Below, in pieces: positions 25,701-33,256 of a stretch of 64,000 bases of DNA (positions are counted from its first letter, which is position 1; the number at the start of each line of letters is the position of its first letter). The notes beneath the pieces are model-generated. The model saw nothing but the letters and a program-made list of their open reading frames with translations. It searched no databases and was not told the origin of the DNA. A program made the translations under genes and the position numbers. The stretch lies in contig OX411547.1 of NCBI GenBank assembly GCA_948146395.1, positions 30,670,614 through 30,734,613 of the forward strand, given 5' to 3'. This DNA is from Fragum whitleyi. Lineage: Eukaryota > Mollusca > Bivalvia > Cardiida > Cardiidae.

Positions 25701-28700
25701 TCATTCTGACCAATTTTCAGGTTGATTGGGCTAAAAATATGGCCTCTAGAGTGTCCACAAGATTTTTCTAAGATTTGACCCCGTGACCTAGTTTTTGACC
25801 CCACTTGACCCAATTTATAACTTGTCCGAGATTTCATCAAGATAATCATTCTGACCAATTTTCAGGTTGATTGGGCCAAAAATATGGCCTCTAGAGTGTC
25901 CACAAGGTTTTTCTAAGATTTGACCCTGTGACCTAGTTTTTGACCCCACTTGACCCAATTTCGAACTTGTCCAAGATTTTATCAAGATAATCATTCTGAC
26001 CAATTTTCAGGTTGATTGGGCTAAAAATATGGCCTCTAGAGTGTCCACAAGGTAAATGTTGACGACGGACGACGCACGACGGACGACGGACATCAAGTAA
26101 CCCCAAAAGCTCACCTTGAGCACTTCCAGCTCAGGTGAGCTAAAAACAAGAGCCGTCAGAGACGGATTATGCTCCCCGAATAAGGCATTGTCACAAAAAC
26201 AATAGCCAAGTTGGACATGGACATCCCCCGCCAAGAAAGCTTGATAGTAAACTGAAGCCTAATAGATAAAAGATTCTATGTACTGTCAAAGATTTGCCTC
26301 CTATAAAATCTAAGTAATAAAAATAACAAAGGGCAATAACTCCAAAATACAAGCAAGAGTTGTAGTTCAGGTGTATTGCACTTCTCCTCCATGAGATCTA
26401 TCCACCCATAAAGATTCAAGTTGATAGCCATTATACTTTAGGAGATATGCTCCAGACAAAATCTAAGTATCAAAAATAACAAAGGGCAATAACTCCAAAA
26501 CTATGCAAGCAAGAGTTGCAGTTCTTGTACACTGCACTTCTCCTCTATGAGATCTATCCACCCATAAAGTTTCAATTTGATAGCTATTATACTTTAGGAG
26601 ATATGTTCCAGACATAATCTAAGTATCAAAAATAACAAAGGGCAATAACTCCAAAATTATGCAGGCAAGAGTTGTAGTTCTTGTGCAATGCACTTCTCCT
26701 CCACAAGATCTATCCATCCATAAGGTTTCAAGTTGATAGCTATTATACTTTAGGAGATATGCTCTGTGGTCAGATTGCAAGGACTCAAATAAGGTGTTAT
26801 CTTATACAGCAAACATAAAGGTAACAAACATTAAACCCCCTTTTTGCATGACATATTTTGAGACACAAATTTCTAATACTTTATGGTAAAGGGAATCTGA
26901 TTTGCTACTGAAATTTGAAATTTCATGAAATTCTGAGCATGAGACTAGGTGAAACTAGAACTGTCGCAGAGCGGACTTATACCCCCCACCAGCACTTTGT
27001 CAAAATGTAAGTGCTTTAAGTGCAAGATGTGTTTGTAACAAATATTGAGGTCATATACAGCAATTGCATGAAGTTTCATGATTCTAGATCCCTTGGTTCT
27101 TGAATTAGAGTCCGGAAACGAAAACTGAACAAAAATTTAATGTGACCTTGACCTATGATCTATGCGACCTAAAAACTATAGGGTACTTCCTTGAGTCATA
27201 AGTAACATTTACATAGAGTTTCATAATTCTAGGTCGCTTGGTTCTCAATTTAGAGTCCGGAAACAAAAATGACCTTGACCTTTGACCTATGTAATCCCAA
27301 AACAATGAAAATTGCAGGTGCACAACTTCATATGATAGGATTAATTACAAAATTTGGTTACTCCCCTTATGGTTACTGAGTTTTGCAATTTTAAATTTTT
27401 ACTACTCCCCCCCCCCCCTTCCATACAAAGTTCAAAATGGCATAACTCTAAAACTAATGACTGGATCAGGATGAAAATTGCAGGTGCACAACTTCATATG
27501 ATGGGAAACATCCTGATAAAATTTCAGCAAAATTGATCCAAAACTGTGGGAGGAGAAGAGGACACAAAATTGGAAAAATCCAAAACTGTGGGAGGAGAAG
27601 AGGACACAAAATTAGAAAAATGTACCCCCTCCTTAAAAAGTTCAAAGTGGCATAACTCTCAAACTAATGACCGGATCTGGATGAAAATTGCAGGTGCACA
27701 ACTTCCTATGATAGGAAACAACCTGATAAAATTTCAGCAAAATTGGTCCAAAACTGTGGGAGGAGAAGAGGACACAAAATTATGTCTACGGACGGACGGA
27801 CAGACGGACGGACGGACAGACGGACGGACAACCTGATTCCAGTATACCCCCCCATAACTTCGTTGTGGGGGGTATAATGAAAGAATAAGTGTATTTTACG
27901 TGCTAGTGTAAAGGTAACAAACATTTAGCCCCCTTTTTCCATGATATATATTTTTTTTTTTATGTTAATTTCAAATTGTTTATAGTAAAGGGCATCTGAT
28001 TTGCTACTCAAATATGAAATTTCACTAAATTCTGACCATTAGACTAGGAGAAATTTGGGAAAGACTGTTTTTTACCCTAAGTCCCCTTTTCCCGTGACGA
28101 GGCCCCAAATCCAAAAACCGTCACAGATCATCAATACTATATCATAGAAAGTTCACATGGTAAGTTTCATTTGATTTGGCCCAAGGGTTATGGAGAAATA
28201 GGTGGGGACGGACGGACGGAATAACTATTTTACATGCTAACGTAAGGTAACAAACATTTAGCCCCCTTTTTCCATAATTTTTTTTTTTTTACGTTAATTT
28301 CAAATCATTTATAGTAAAGGGCATCTGATTTGCTACTCAAATATGAAATTTCACTAAATTCTGACTGTTGGACTAGGAGACATTTGGGAAAAACTGTTTT
28401 TTACCCTAAGTCCCCTTTTTCCTGTGACGAGGCCTCAAATCCAAAAACCTCCACAGATGCATTATCACTATATCATAGGGAGTTCACATAATAAGTTTCA
28501 TTTGATTTGGCCCTAGGGTTATGGAGAAATAGGTGGGGACGGACGGACGGACGGAATTATGGACGGACAGACAAAGCGGCGGCTATATGCTCTCCCTTCG
28601 GGGAGCATAATAAATATCTACATAGTTCTTGTAAGTTTCTGTATTTGCGTAACAAATACAGAAACTAACAAAAAAGTTTTTTCAATGCTAACTGAAGATG

Positions 28701-31700
28701 CTTGAAATCCTAAACTTAAAGCATTTTTTTTATTCCAAAAAAAATGAAAGGTTTTAAAGGTTCTCATAGGGGATCTTCATTTTTCTACGAATAGATTTTC
28801 AAAAGTAAGTTGCTAACAGTCTCACCTCTCTGCTAACTTGACCATCTTTCTCCCACCTGAAAAATAGATGTAGGCCATGTTTTATGTTTATCACAGGAAC
28901 TTTAGATTCTGTCAATTCAGGAAATTTTGACAAACAGACTAAGGTTGAAAAGGTACCTGGAGTCCTACCTGGAAAATAAGGAATCACAGACTCCTTGGCT
29001 CCCCTTACTTAGTGGGGAACCCTCATTAGTGGCAGTGAAATCCTTTAGAATATCAATATATATATATAAATATATATATAGGTGTGTTATGTATAGCCGA
29101 GGATTTACTGTCTATTTCATTTTATACTATACTGATATTGAAACAAGATGTGTTTGTGAAACATAAATGCTACTGAAACAGCAATGTTTTCATAGTTTGA
29201 CCTTAACAGATAACCTTCACCTTACCTCATGACCTTGACCTTGAAACAAGCAGATACATATCATTTAGATCCACCATCATGCCAAATGTGAACAAATGTA
29301 TCTTGAATAGAAATGAATTAATTGGCAATGTTTAGTTTTTTTAGTTAAGTTTTTCACTTAGACAGACACACACACCAACAGACAGGCAACAGTAAAACAA
29401 TATGAACATTATAGATGTGTAGGCGTAACAAGACAGATTGCCTTCTTACAAGCAATTTCACTTTTTCCACAGTATTTTCTTTCATATCAATAGTATAGTT
29501 AATGTTCAAATTGTGTCTAATTTTCATTGTTGTCTGCAAATCTTTTCAATTTTCACCATAAAATTTGATAAATCAAAAGAAGAAAAGGATTATATCTCAT
29601 TTGTTTAAGATTTAATCACCTATGACATGTCACACAAAAAGAGACCATATGGGTAGTGTGTTAAATGTTCATCCCAGTCAGACTGCAAACATTGATTAGT
29701 CTGACTAAGGATCAGCTTTTTGCACTTAGCCGATTTTCTGAACCTGTAGACAAGTAAATACTAGTACAAATATCAGAATGGTACTAAATAGATATAATAG
29801 ATTGATTATCATAATGTAAATGTCAAAGACTTGTCCGGGGAAAAGTGGAGAAATTCTGTATTTGCACATCCCTGATTAACAATCTCTTGTTCAAAGAATC
29901 ATTTTATGGTTTGACACTAAGGGGAGTCTGGAGTCCACGACTCTTTGTAATCAGCTTGGACTCCTTCATTTTGCAAGTTATCCGTGACCAATAGACACTC
30001 TTAATCTTATGAGAATATTCCTGAAAAACAAATGCACAGGAATTCAGGACAATTTCCTTTCTATCCCTAGTCAAAACTGTAGTTATCACTGGTTGAAAAT
30101 TCCACTCACCCGCTCGCATTTGCGAGTAGAAATTGCCGGAGGGCGAGTAGAATTTTGGGTGAGCTAGTCCGACGGGGCGAGTACAAATCTAGGCTTTCAA
30201 TCATGAAAGGAAAAGCTGATCTTTAAACAAATGACCATTGCAATGTAGCATCGTAGTCGCAGTTAATATTTCCCAATTTCCAACGGCTTCTAAATTGTAG
30301 ATTGTCTTTAAAAAAAATACATGTTCCCACGATGAGAGTCGTAAACTGGATGAGCTGAAATAAATTCAGTTACCCTTCTAAAGACTATCCATTATATTTT
30401 TATATCCACTATTTATGCGACTATTTAATGAGACTATCGTGTAAACACGAGAGAAAATTATGTTGCTGTGAAAACACAGATGACCTCGCCCAGTACAGAA
30501 GTTCGGCGGTCCTTTTGAAGTCGGGCCATTCTCCGAGAAATTTATACAGTGACGTCATTTCAAAGATTGGTTTCAAAATAAATCTTATGATATTCTCACA
30601 TCTTTACCACTCGGATATTTTGATAAGGATTATATTTTTTATTTGAAGTAAGTAATTTTTGTCAGTAAATTGTTTCGAAACAGCTATTTTTATGCACGCA
30701 TAATTAATCTAATTTCGGTAATGTACACTTGCTGCATTCAATCATATCTGCACCCTTTCAAAAGCCTTCAAATTCTTTGAGAAAGATGTTAGGGATGGTT
30801 TTAGAGATTTTCTTTTAGTAAAAAATTATAAAACAACAAAAAACAAAATAAAAACACACACACTAAAAAGGGGAGCTGGTTGCATTTCAACGATCACCAA
30901 TTATAATTTCAAAAAGCCGAGCGGGATGACATTGGTTGTTTAAAAGCGCTGCTAACACTCGGACAAAGAAAGAAAAATATATCTATAGCAAATAAGTTAT
31001 TCCAGGTCAAAACCTGTTTATTTGTGTTTTAATATTTTTTTTATTCGCATTTAATCTTCCGAATGTTTGTAATATTCAATAACATATGGTACTGGTTCAA
31101 AAAAATTGTTTCTATTATTCGTGAGATTCAATGATACTGAGCACAGGTAGCCAACACGGATGAGGATAGTGTAATTTTACCGAAAATTAACCACAAAAAA
31201 TGTTCATACTATTTTTTTTTATCACAATGTAAAATATAGACAAGGTCCCGAACTACCCTCTTTTATGCAGAAAATCTAGTCGGTCGAGATCGCGCAACTC
31301 AACTTTACACCTATAAACCCAGGTTAAATATGATGCTCTACTTAAATTACTGATTGCAATCTATAGAAAATATTTTTTCCTATCACTCACGATCTGATTC
31401 TATTCAGAAATGCCAACAATTCAGTTCACATTTACTTTTCGATTTGGAATCTGGAAGAAAACATTTCTGCAACGGCCATTTTTGTTTATAACCTTTTGAC
31501 CAATCAGATAACCTGTTACAATTAAACTGTAGAATCAGGCTATCTGATTGGTCGAAAGCTTATAAACAAACATGGCCGATGCAGAAATGGTTTCTTCCAG
31601 GTATCAAAATGAAAAGTGAATACCTATTGAATTCTTTGCATTTCTGCAAAGATTTAGGTGGTAGGTGACAGGAAAAGATGTTATCTTTAGAATGCAATAA

Positions 31701-32809
31701 GTAATTTAAGCAGAGCATCGTATTGAACATGGATTTATAGGTGTAAATTAGACTTGCGCGATCTCGGTCGACCAGATTTTATGCACGAAAGTGGGAAGTT
31801 CGGGACCTTGTCTATATTATGTATTGTGATAAAAAAAATTAATTTAATGAATATTTGTGATTAATATTTGGTAATATTACACTATCCCCGACCGTGTTGG
31901 CTACCTGTGATACTGAGAGTGCCGATTATCCATCAGATTTTTCATAGGCTAAAGAAGAAATGGTTTTGTGGTCCAGGTTGGTAACATCACAAATTCCTTA
32001 TTATCTGTGTTGCTCATTAAGATATTCTTCTGTACATGTTGAGACCACATAGATTACCCATCTCTTTAATATTGAATACATAATAGCAAACCATGTCATA
32101 TGAACATACCTTTCCACACAACTCATATGAACAAACCTTTCCATGCACACTGGATGGAAAGTTCTGATTTCATTCAAGTACTGTCACAATGAGTTAAATT
32201 TATACCGGGATCATGAAAATTTCAACCAATTCAAATGACTTGTGTTCTTGTTATAAGACTAACCTACATTTTATTAATTTTGAAGGGCAAGCTAATTTGG
32301 GTTAAGGGCGAGTTGAAATTTATGGTTACTAGTCCTACAGGACTAGTTGGGTTTTTAAGATTTTTCAACCCCTGGTTATTTTCACTTAAAAGTTTTTGAC
32401 GATAATATTTGCTTGCATCTAATAGTATTTTGAAAGAAAACTTTCTTGTTTGGGATGAGAAACTTAGGGAAGAAAAGAAATTGCTTGCAACAAGCAATTT
32501 CTTCTTTTCCATAACCTTCACCTATTATGAAAATTCCTACTTACTTTCAGCTTGGACTTGATTTCATGAGTGGGGAGTCTAATGGACTCTTCACTCACAG
32601 AAGTTATTGTCAATCCCTGAACAGGGCACAATTAATTAGATAAATACAAAATAAGTAACACTGACTGTGCATGATGAGGAACAACTTCTTCTTGAAAAAA
32701 CCTCCGACAACTCTGTCTAAATATGTCATGTTCTTCAGAGAAAATCTGGCGAGTTCCAAAATCTGTCAAGCTTTCTGACTGACCCACTTCAGGTCTGGCA
32801 CAATATAAT
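1575..32809 (-). CDS. ACADL: long-chain acyl-CoA dehydrogenase, mitochondrial (ACADL-like), 7 exons, both ends missing
   Basis: This enzyme is an FAD-dependent dehydrogenase that makes the trans-2 double bond in long acyl-CoAs during mitochondrial beta-oxidation and passes electrons to ETF. Seven minus-strand exons (32809-32666, 28856-28826, 16810-16704, 10996-10832, 7646-7415, 4520-4305, 1702-1575) have AG/GT borders and compatible phases. They join to 1023 nt with no stop. Landmarks in order are FSEEHDIFRQ and FFQEEVVPHHA, NCSGPGFALHSDIVM, the acyl-CoA dehydrogenase signature AMTEPGAGSDLQG, SKVFITNG, and ELPQERLLIA, whose Glu aligns with the helix-G catalytic base of the LCAD/IVD type. This resemblance to vertebrate ACADL is recalled, not searched. 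The targeting-peptide exon is not found, and the C-terminal ~75 residues (GGWGY region) lie left of base 1. Introns of 2.6-12 kb are packed with mobile elements, mostly of opposite orientation. The gene looks functional. Confidence 0.95.
1765..1845. repeat. palindromic repeat GAAATTGCTT...CAAGCAATTTC
   Basis: Near-perfect short palindrome with AAGAAGAAATTGCTT facing AAGCAATTTCTTCTT. Similar palindromes occur at 32465-32515 and, decayed, near 29435-29475, so this is a small foldback/MITE family. Confidence 0.45.
2700..3215 (+). repeat. ~160-bp tandem core of family G, 3+ units
   Basis: (A/G)GGATCC landmarks at 2721, 2880, 3042 and 3202 give spacings of 159, 162 and 160 bp. Each unit carries TTTTCACTATTTCCGT, ACCATAGCAAC and AATCTACACATTGCCAT. 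Confidence 0.9.
3216..3300 (+). repeat. GGAC/CAGA microsatellite of family G
   Basis: Runs of GGACGGACGGAC and GACAGACGGA. A microsatellite of this kind precedes the 3' hairpin in families A, B, C, D, E and G. Confidence 0.9.
4305..4520 (-). CDS. ACADL: ACADL exon with catalytic-base helix
   Basis: 216 nt (72 codons, phase 0 at both ends). It runs from DTAELFFEDVRLPASALLGG to KAFGKTISSLQ. It contains MQELPQERLLIAD; in long-chain and isovaleryl enzymes the catalytic glutamate is in this helix, not in the C-terminal loop used by medium-chain enzymes. That supports ACADL over ACADM/ACADVL. Confidence 0.95.
4665..4821. mobile_element. palindromic MITE flanked by TTAA
   Basis: 157 bp between TTAA at 4661-4664 and 4822-4825. 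The ends are GGTAGTGGACCC and GTCTACTACC. The whole element folds, with the centre CCTAATGAAAATCATTAGG. A second copy is at 54530-54678, also with TTAA. This suggests a piggyBac/Kolobok-type (TTAA-target) MITE. Confidence 0.75.
4897..5045 (+). mobile_element. family F fragment (5' part)
   Basis: ACAAGACCACCGCCTACAGA, GGATGATGCAAAAATTCTAA and GGGGCATAATTTTTACAA match the F copies at 2165, 15779 and (minus) 44097. Only the 5' part remains. Confidence 0.5.
5614..6798 (+). mobile_element. family A element with ~144-bp core and nested SINE
   Basis: It starts ACAAGAGGACCCTGAGGGCC with CGCTCACCTGA and ends GAGCACTTCGTGCTCAGG then ACTGGTGAGCTAAAAA. Core units carry CCCCTTTTCCCGTGAT and GTGGCTTCTAGAGTGTAAAC near 5680, 5822, 5966, 6110, 6461 and 6606. 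The segment after 6413 partly repeats the 3' part, so an internal duplication has occurred. Confidence 0.85.
6206..6413 (-). mobile_element. 5'-truncated SINE with perfect 14-bp TSD
   Basis: The insertion at 6220-6399 lies between two copies of GACTCATAAGTTAA (6206-6219, 6400-6413). On the minus strand it ends TTGAAAGCGGCGCAAAACCC, the SINE tail type also seen at 55345, 56466, 61027 and 61503. The tRNA head is missing. Confidence 0.85.
7415..7646 (-). CDS. ACADL: ACADL exon (beta-domain)
   Basis: 232 nt. The acceptor is TTTACAG and the donor is CAG|GTAGAT. It encodes DLQGIRTNAKKDGDDWILNG, SKVFITNGYMADVVLVVA, HGISLFLVEEGMPGF and IKGRKLQKIGFKAQ, the beta-sheet domain that packs on FAD. It ends in phase 0. 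Confidence 0.95.
8077..10260 (+). mobile_element. family A element with 165-bp array
   Basis: It starts ACAAGAGGACCGTTGGCC, then CGCTCACCTGAGAAAAAAGC, and ends GAGCACGTTGTGCTCAGG then TGAGCTAAAAA. The microsatellite GACGGACGACGCACGGACG precedes the end. Its first 150 bp are nearly the same as those of the element at 36453, so both belong to one subfamily. Confidence 0.88.
8370..9995 (+). repeat. ~165-bp tandem array, ~10 units
   Basis: Units carry CCCCTCCCCCCTGGTGCTC, CATGATTTTAGCTATTTTTA, TGATCATCCATGCCAA and AGAAGAAGAAGGTTAAAGAT, spaced 164-166 bp. Unit-sized ORFs (about 72 codons) are a property of the repeat. Confidence 0.9.
10832..10996 (-). CDS. ACADL: ACADL exon with first family signature
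   Basis: 165 nt. It continues from the split Gln codon with MYVNCSGPGFALHSDIVM, then the FIPAMTAGKCIGAIAMTE stretch, and ends PGAG plus AG|GTAGGA. Joined to the next exon it gives the signature AMTEPGAGSDLQG, which lies at the flavin/substrate site. Confidence 0.94.
10997..11929. other. intron sequence without recognised features
   Basis: AT-rich ACADL intron between the exon at 10996 and the family A element at 11930. I see no coding region or clear repeat. Confidence 0.5.
11930..13320 (+). mobile_element. family A element with 145-bp array
   Basis: It starts ACAAGAGGGCCATTGGCCCT, TAAGCGCTCACCTGA, and ends GAGCACTTCGTGCTCAGG then TGAGCTAAAAA. The core at about 12090-13210 has 8-9 units of ~145 bp with AAGTTTCAAGACATTTGGGC and TTTGACCCCTTGACCCCA. 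A GACGACGGACGACGG microsatellite is at about 13220-13260. Confidence 0.9.
13321..14530 (+). mobile_element. family B element, 5' end lost
   Basis: Family B core fragments (ATCCATCAGTGAAGTTTGGT; TTGAAATTCATACAGTAGTT) lie at 13321-13560 and 14200-14440. The 3' end is CATGACAATAGCCCGAGTGG then GTCAGTGGAGCTAAAAA. About 600 bp in the middle (13590-14195) is unlike the core and I cannot classify it. Confidence 0.6.
14584..15778 (+). mobile_element. family B element, complete
   Basis: The 5' end is AGAAAGCCATGAATGGCTTG (palindrome AAGCCATGAATGGCTT), then CACTCCACAGG. The core has ~165-bp units marked by CTGAGAAAATGATTTTCA at about 14850, 15012, 15180, 15340 and 15507. A GCACGGACGGACGGACAG microsatellite is present. 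The 3' end is CCAGTGGCTTTCAGCCAGTG then GAGCTTAAAG. It gives the intact reference for the split copy at 33257-45530. Confidence 0.85.
15779..16300 (+). mobile_element. family F element, split by family C
   Basis: The left half has GCTGCAGGTGCTGGATAATG and AAAAGAGGAAAAACTATTAC. The right half from about 16137 has TTATCCCCCTTGATAGTCTA, GGTGACAACACATGCCAAG and GAGATATGACAAAGG. It is interrupted at a different place from the F copy at 2165, so each copy serves as the other's empty site. Confidence 0.65.
15850..16136 (+). mobile_element. family C element, ~290 bp
   Basis: It starts ACAAGATGTGTTTGTGAAAC (palindrome GTGTTTGTGAAACAC), then GAATGCCCCGG. It ends AAACAATATGCCCCCTATCT and ATACGGGGCATAAAA. 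Inside are several TGACCTTGACC motifs and a GGACAGACAGACAG microsatellite. There is no tandem core. Confidence 0.8.
16704..16810 (-). CDS. ACADL: ACADL exon (VWEKAGEQG...TWEEQ)
   Basis: 107 nt, entered in phase 0 after GCCTCAG. It encodes VWEKAGEQGLLGVNI then NADHGGIGADFLSSAITW and EEQ, and ends CA|GTAGGT in phase 2. This is the N-terminal helical domain of the acyl-CoA dehydrogenase fold. The preceding 12-kb intron holds the Academ transposon and the family A, D and E elements. Confidence 0.92.
17270..17335 (+). repeat. Academ left TIR (plus TAG TSD)
   Basis: TSD TAG at 17270-17272, then the TIR from 17273. The strongest match to the right end is TCCGGAAGCAAGCACCAA at about 17306-17323. Confidence 0.85.
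17520..18543 (+). other. probable spliced 5' leader of the Academ transposase gene
   Basis: Three good splice pairs precede the ATG: a donor CTG|GTGAGTAAC after 17593; an exon 18043-18134 (acceptor CTGTTTTAG, donor CGAG|GTAATG); and an acceptor CTTATTTCAG at 18543, 11 bases before the ATG at 18555. ATGs in the upstream exons soon meet stops, so these would be non-coding leader exons. Inferred from splice motifs only. Confidence 0.5.
18555..23114 (+). pseudogene. Academ-type (AcademX-like) transposase, 1519 codons with one in-frame stop
   Basis: One reading frame runs from ATG 18555 to the stop ending at 23114 and is broken only by TAG at 20673-20675 (codon 707), in the context GDWLDGSG*. Homologous proteins, as I recall them, have Trp here, so TGG to TAG is the likely lesion. 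Visible parts: Cys/His clusters near residues 21-24, 91-98, 137-141 and 192-195; a DDE-like core with NLDNID (D486), LTVDQP (D658) and DQVHEQLN (E880) as candidate acids; an XPG/FEN1-like nuclease at about 1110-1370 with VIWDTYKPDS (D1158), HEEADTRM (1253-1256), ATDADVLV (D1280, D1282) and FTGCDTVS (D1339); and a CXC-rich tail at 1487-1516. Transposase plus XPG nuclease, ~1500 aa and a 3-bp TSD are the hallmarks of Academ. Domain boundaries are by eye. The rest of the frame is intact, so inactivation is recent, or the stop is allelic. Confidence 0.85.
23214..23472. mobile_element. MITE with ~30-bp TIR inside the Academ 3' region
   Basis: 259 bp. Inverted ends are TGATCCGTCACGCGAAAA / reverse complement of the right end TGACCCATCACGCAAAAA, both followed by GGGACCATCT. 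Related copies are at 55981-56226 (both ends) and 29623-29760 (one half), so this is a dispersed family, not part of the Academ element. TSD not clear. Confidence 0.65.
23915..23985 (-). repeat. Academ right TIR (plus TAG TSD)
   Basis: Inverse of the left end, ending CACTA at 23982 and followed by TSD TAG 23983-23985. It holds TTGGCGCTTGCTTCCGGA, the mirror of the left block. Confidence 0.85.
24005..26052 (+). repeat. 145-bp tandem array, ~14 units, in the split family A element
   Basis: The landmark GTCCACAAGG recurs at about 24162, 24303, 24448, 24738, 24883, 25028, 25173, 25318, 25463, 25608, 25753, 25898 and 26043, mostly 145 bp apart. Each unit holds GGCCTCTAGAGTGTCCACAA and TTTGACCCCACTTGACCC. 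Related in sequence to the 12-13 kb array. Short ORFs inside are by-products of the repeat. Confidence 0.9.
26147..28612 (+). mobile_element. family D element, with nested family E
   Basis: It starts ACAAGAGCCGTCAGAGACGG (palindrome CCGTCAGAGACGG), then TTATGCTCCCCGAATAAGG. It ends CTCCCTTCGGGGAGCATAAT. It has two repeat cores: ~153-bp units at 26300-26765 (GGGCAATAACTCCAAAA, CTTTAGGAGATATG) and longer units with TAGCCCCCTTTTTCCATGA near 27930 and 28260. It starts directly after the last A of the preceding family A element. Confidence 0.8.
26954..27877 (+). mobile_element. family E element nested in family D
   Basis: It starts ACTAGAACTGTCGCAGAGCG, CTTATACCCCCCACC, and ends ATACCCCCCCATAACTTCG, TTGTGGGGGGTATAAT. 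The inverted ends are complementary. It contains ATGACCTTGACC motifs, two to three ~140-bp units with ATGAAAATTGCAGGTGCACA, and a GGACGGACAGAC microsatellite at 27787-27830. Confidence 0.75.
28613..29142. other. ACADL micro-exon surroundings, no other gene
   Basis: This holds the 31-nt exon 28826-28856 and ordinary intron. An AT microsatellite (TATATATATATAAATATATA) is near 29055-29080. Confidence 0.5.
28826..28856 (-). CDS. ACADL: ACADL 31-nt micro-exon
   Basis: Only 31 nt: acceptor TTTTTCAG, donor GAG|GTGAGA. It completes the split Gln codon and encodes WEKDGQVSRE, exactly the segment expected after HHAQ and before VWEKAGEQG. It leaves phase 0. The small size makes it easy for gene predictors to miss. 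Confidence 0.88.
29143..29430 (+). mobile_element. family C element, decayed
   Basis: It starts ACAAGATGTGTTTGTGAAAC like the copy at 15850, has ATGACCTTGACCTTG, and ends with decayed AAACAATATGAACATTATAG. The microsatellite is reduced to GACAGACACACACACC. Confidence 0.65.
29623..29760 (+). mobile_element. half of the GGGACC-TIR MITE
   Basis: TGACATGTCACACAAAAAGA and the following TCAGACTGCAAACATTG match the left half of the MITEs at 23214 and 55981. The right half is absent. Confidence 0.45.
29761..31133. other. intron sequence without recognised features
   Basis: ACADL intron between the micro-exon and the upstream exon. I see A/T-rich sequence and no convincing coding region. Confidence 0.45.
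31134..31917. mobile_element. foldback element with long TIRs and perfect 8-bp TSD
   Basis: The element 31142-31909 (768 bp) is an inverted repeat along almost its whole length: arms of about 370 bp meet near 31525 (CCAATCAGATAACCTG facing CAGGCTATCTGATTGG). The outer ends CACAGGTAGCCAACACGG are the same on both sides. It is flanked by ATACTGAG at 31134-31141 and 31910-31917. An 8-bp TSD is typical of hAT, P and Merlin elements. No coding capacity is seen, so it is a MITE/foldback element. Confidence 0.92.
32437..32520. repeat. palindromic repeat, second copy
   Basis: AAGAAATTGCTTGCAACAAG followed by CAATTTCTTCTTTT forms a hairpin like that at 1765-1845. It lies in the ACADL intron just 3' of the exon 32666-32809. 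Confidence 0.5.
32666..32809 (-). CDS. ACADL: ACADL exon (N-terminal mature region)
   Basis: 144 nt. The acceptor is TTTTTCAG at 32810 and up; the donor is CA|GTCAGT. It enters in phase 2 and leaves in phase 2. It encodes LYCARPEVGQSESLTDFG through EEVVPHHA, the start of the mature enzyme. The codon split at the 5' border shows that one more upstream exon (leader peptide) must exist. Confidence 0.93.
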
Positions 32810-33256
32810 CTGAAAAATTCAAAACACAAAGAATACCATCTTAATTTTTTATCAACAATTCAACAGATTCATTGTCACTAATAATGACTGCTAACTCAAT
32901 GTGAAGGCAAAGAAAATAATATTGTGTACTTCATAGCAGTGAAATAAACCGCATTCTATAGACAGTGAAGTAATAGTCTATAGCAGGCGCATATTAACTT
33001 GAACCTGACCTTTATGCAGAATGAATAATTAGGATCATGAATACAATGCCTAAGATACTTCGGCACGTGACGATTAAGCCTTGACATTCCGTTATACGGT
33101 ACAAATTACAGGTATGCGTGGACTAATTAGTAAATCGGTTCCTGCTTTTGTGCAACTGTGAGGGGGATTTCATTTTATTTCCAATGAAAAACATAAATTG
33201 CATGTAAAGAAATTTGAACAATTTAATTTTTTCACCCGCATCTAAAGAATATTAAA
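32810..33256. other. upstream of the first visible ACADL exon, no gene seen
   Basis: The 5' leader exon of ACADL is expected to the right of 32809, but none is recognisable here. Sequence is AT-rich and non-repetitive. Confidence 0.4.

Larger units (their letters stand above)
17258..26146 (+). mobile_element. family A element (Helentron/pearl-like), split by Academ
   Basis: The 5' end ACAAGAGGGCCATAG is at 17258-17272. The rest resumes at 23983 with TAGTGGCCCTTAATCGCTCA and ends CAGCTCAGGTGAGCTAAAAA near 26146. Without the transposon it is about 2.2 kb: 5' palindrome, CGCTCACCTGA subterminal repeat, a 145-bp array, a GACGGACGACG microsatellite, 3' hairpin. Family D begins at once after its 3' end. 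Confidence 0.8.
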
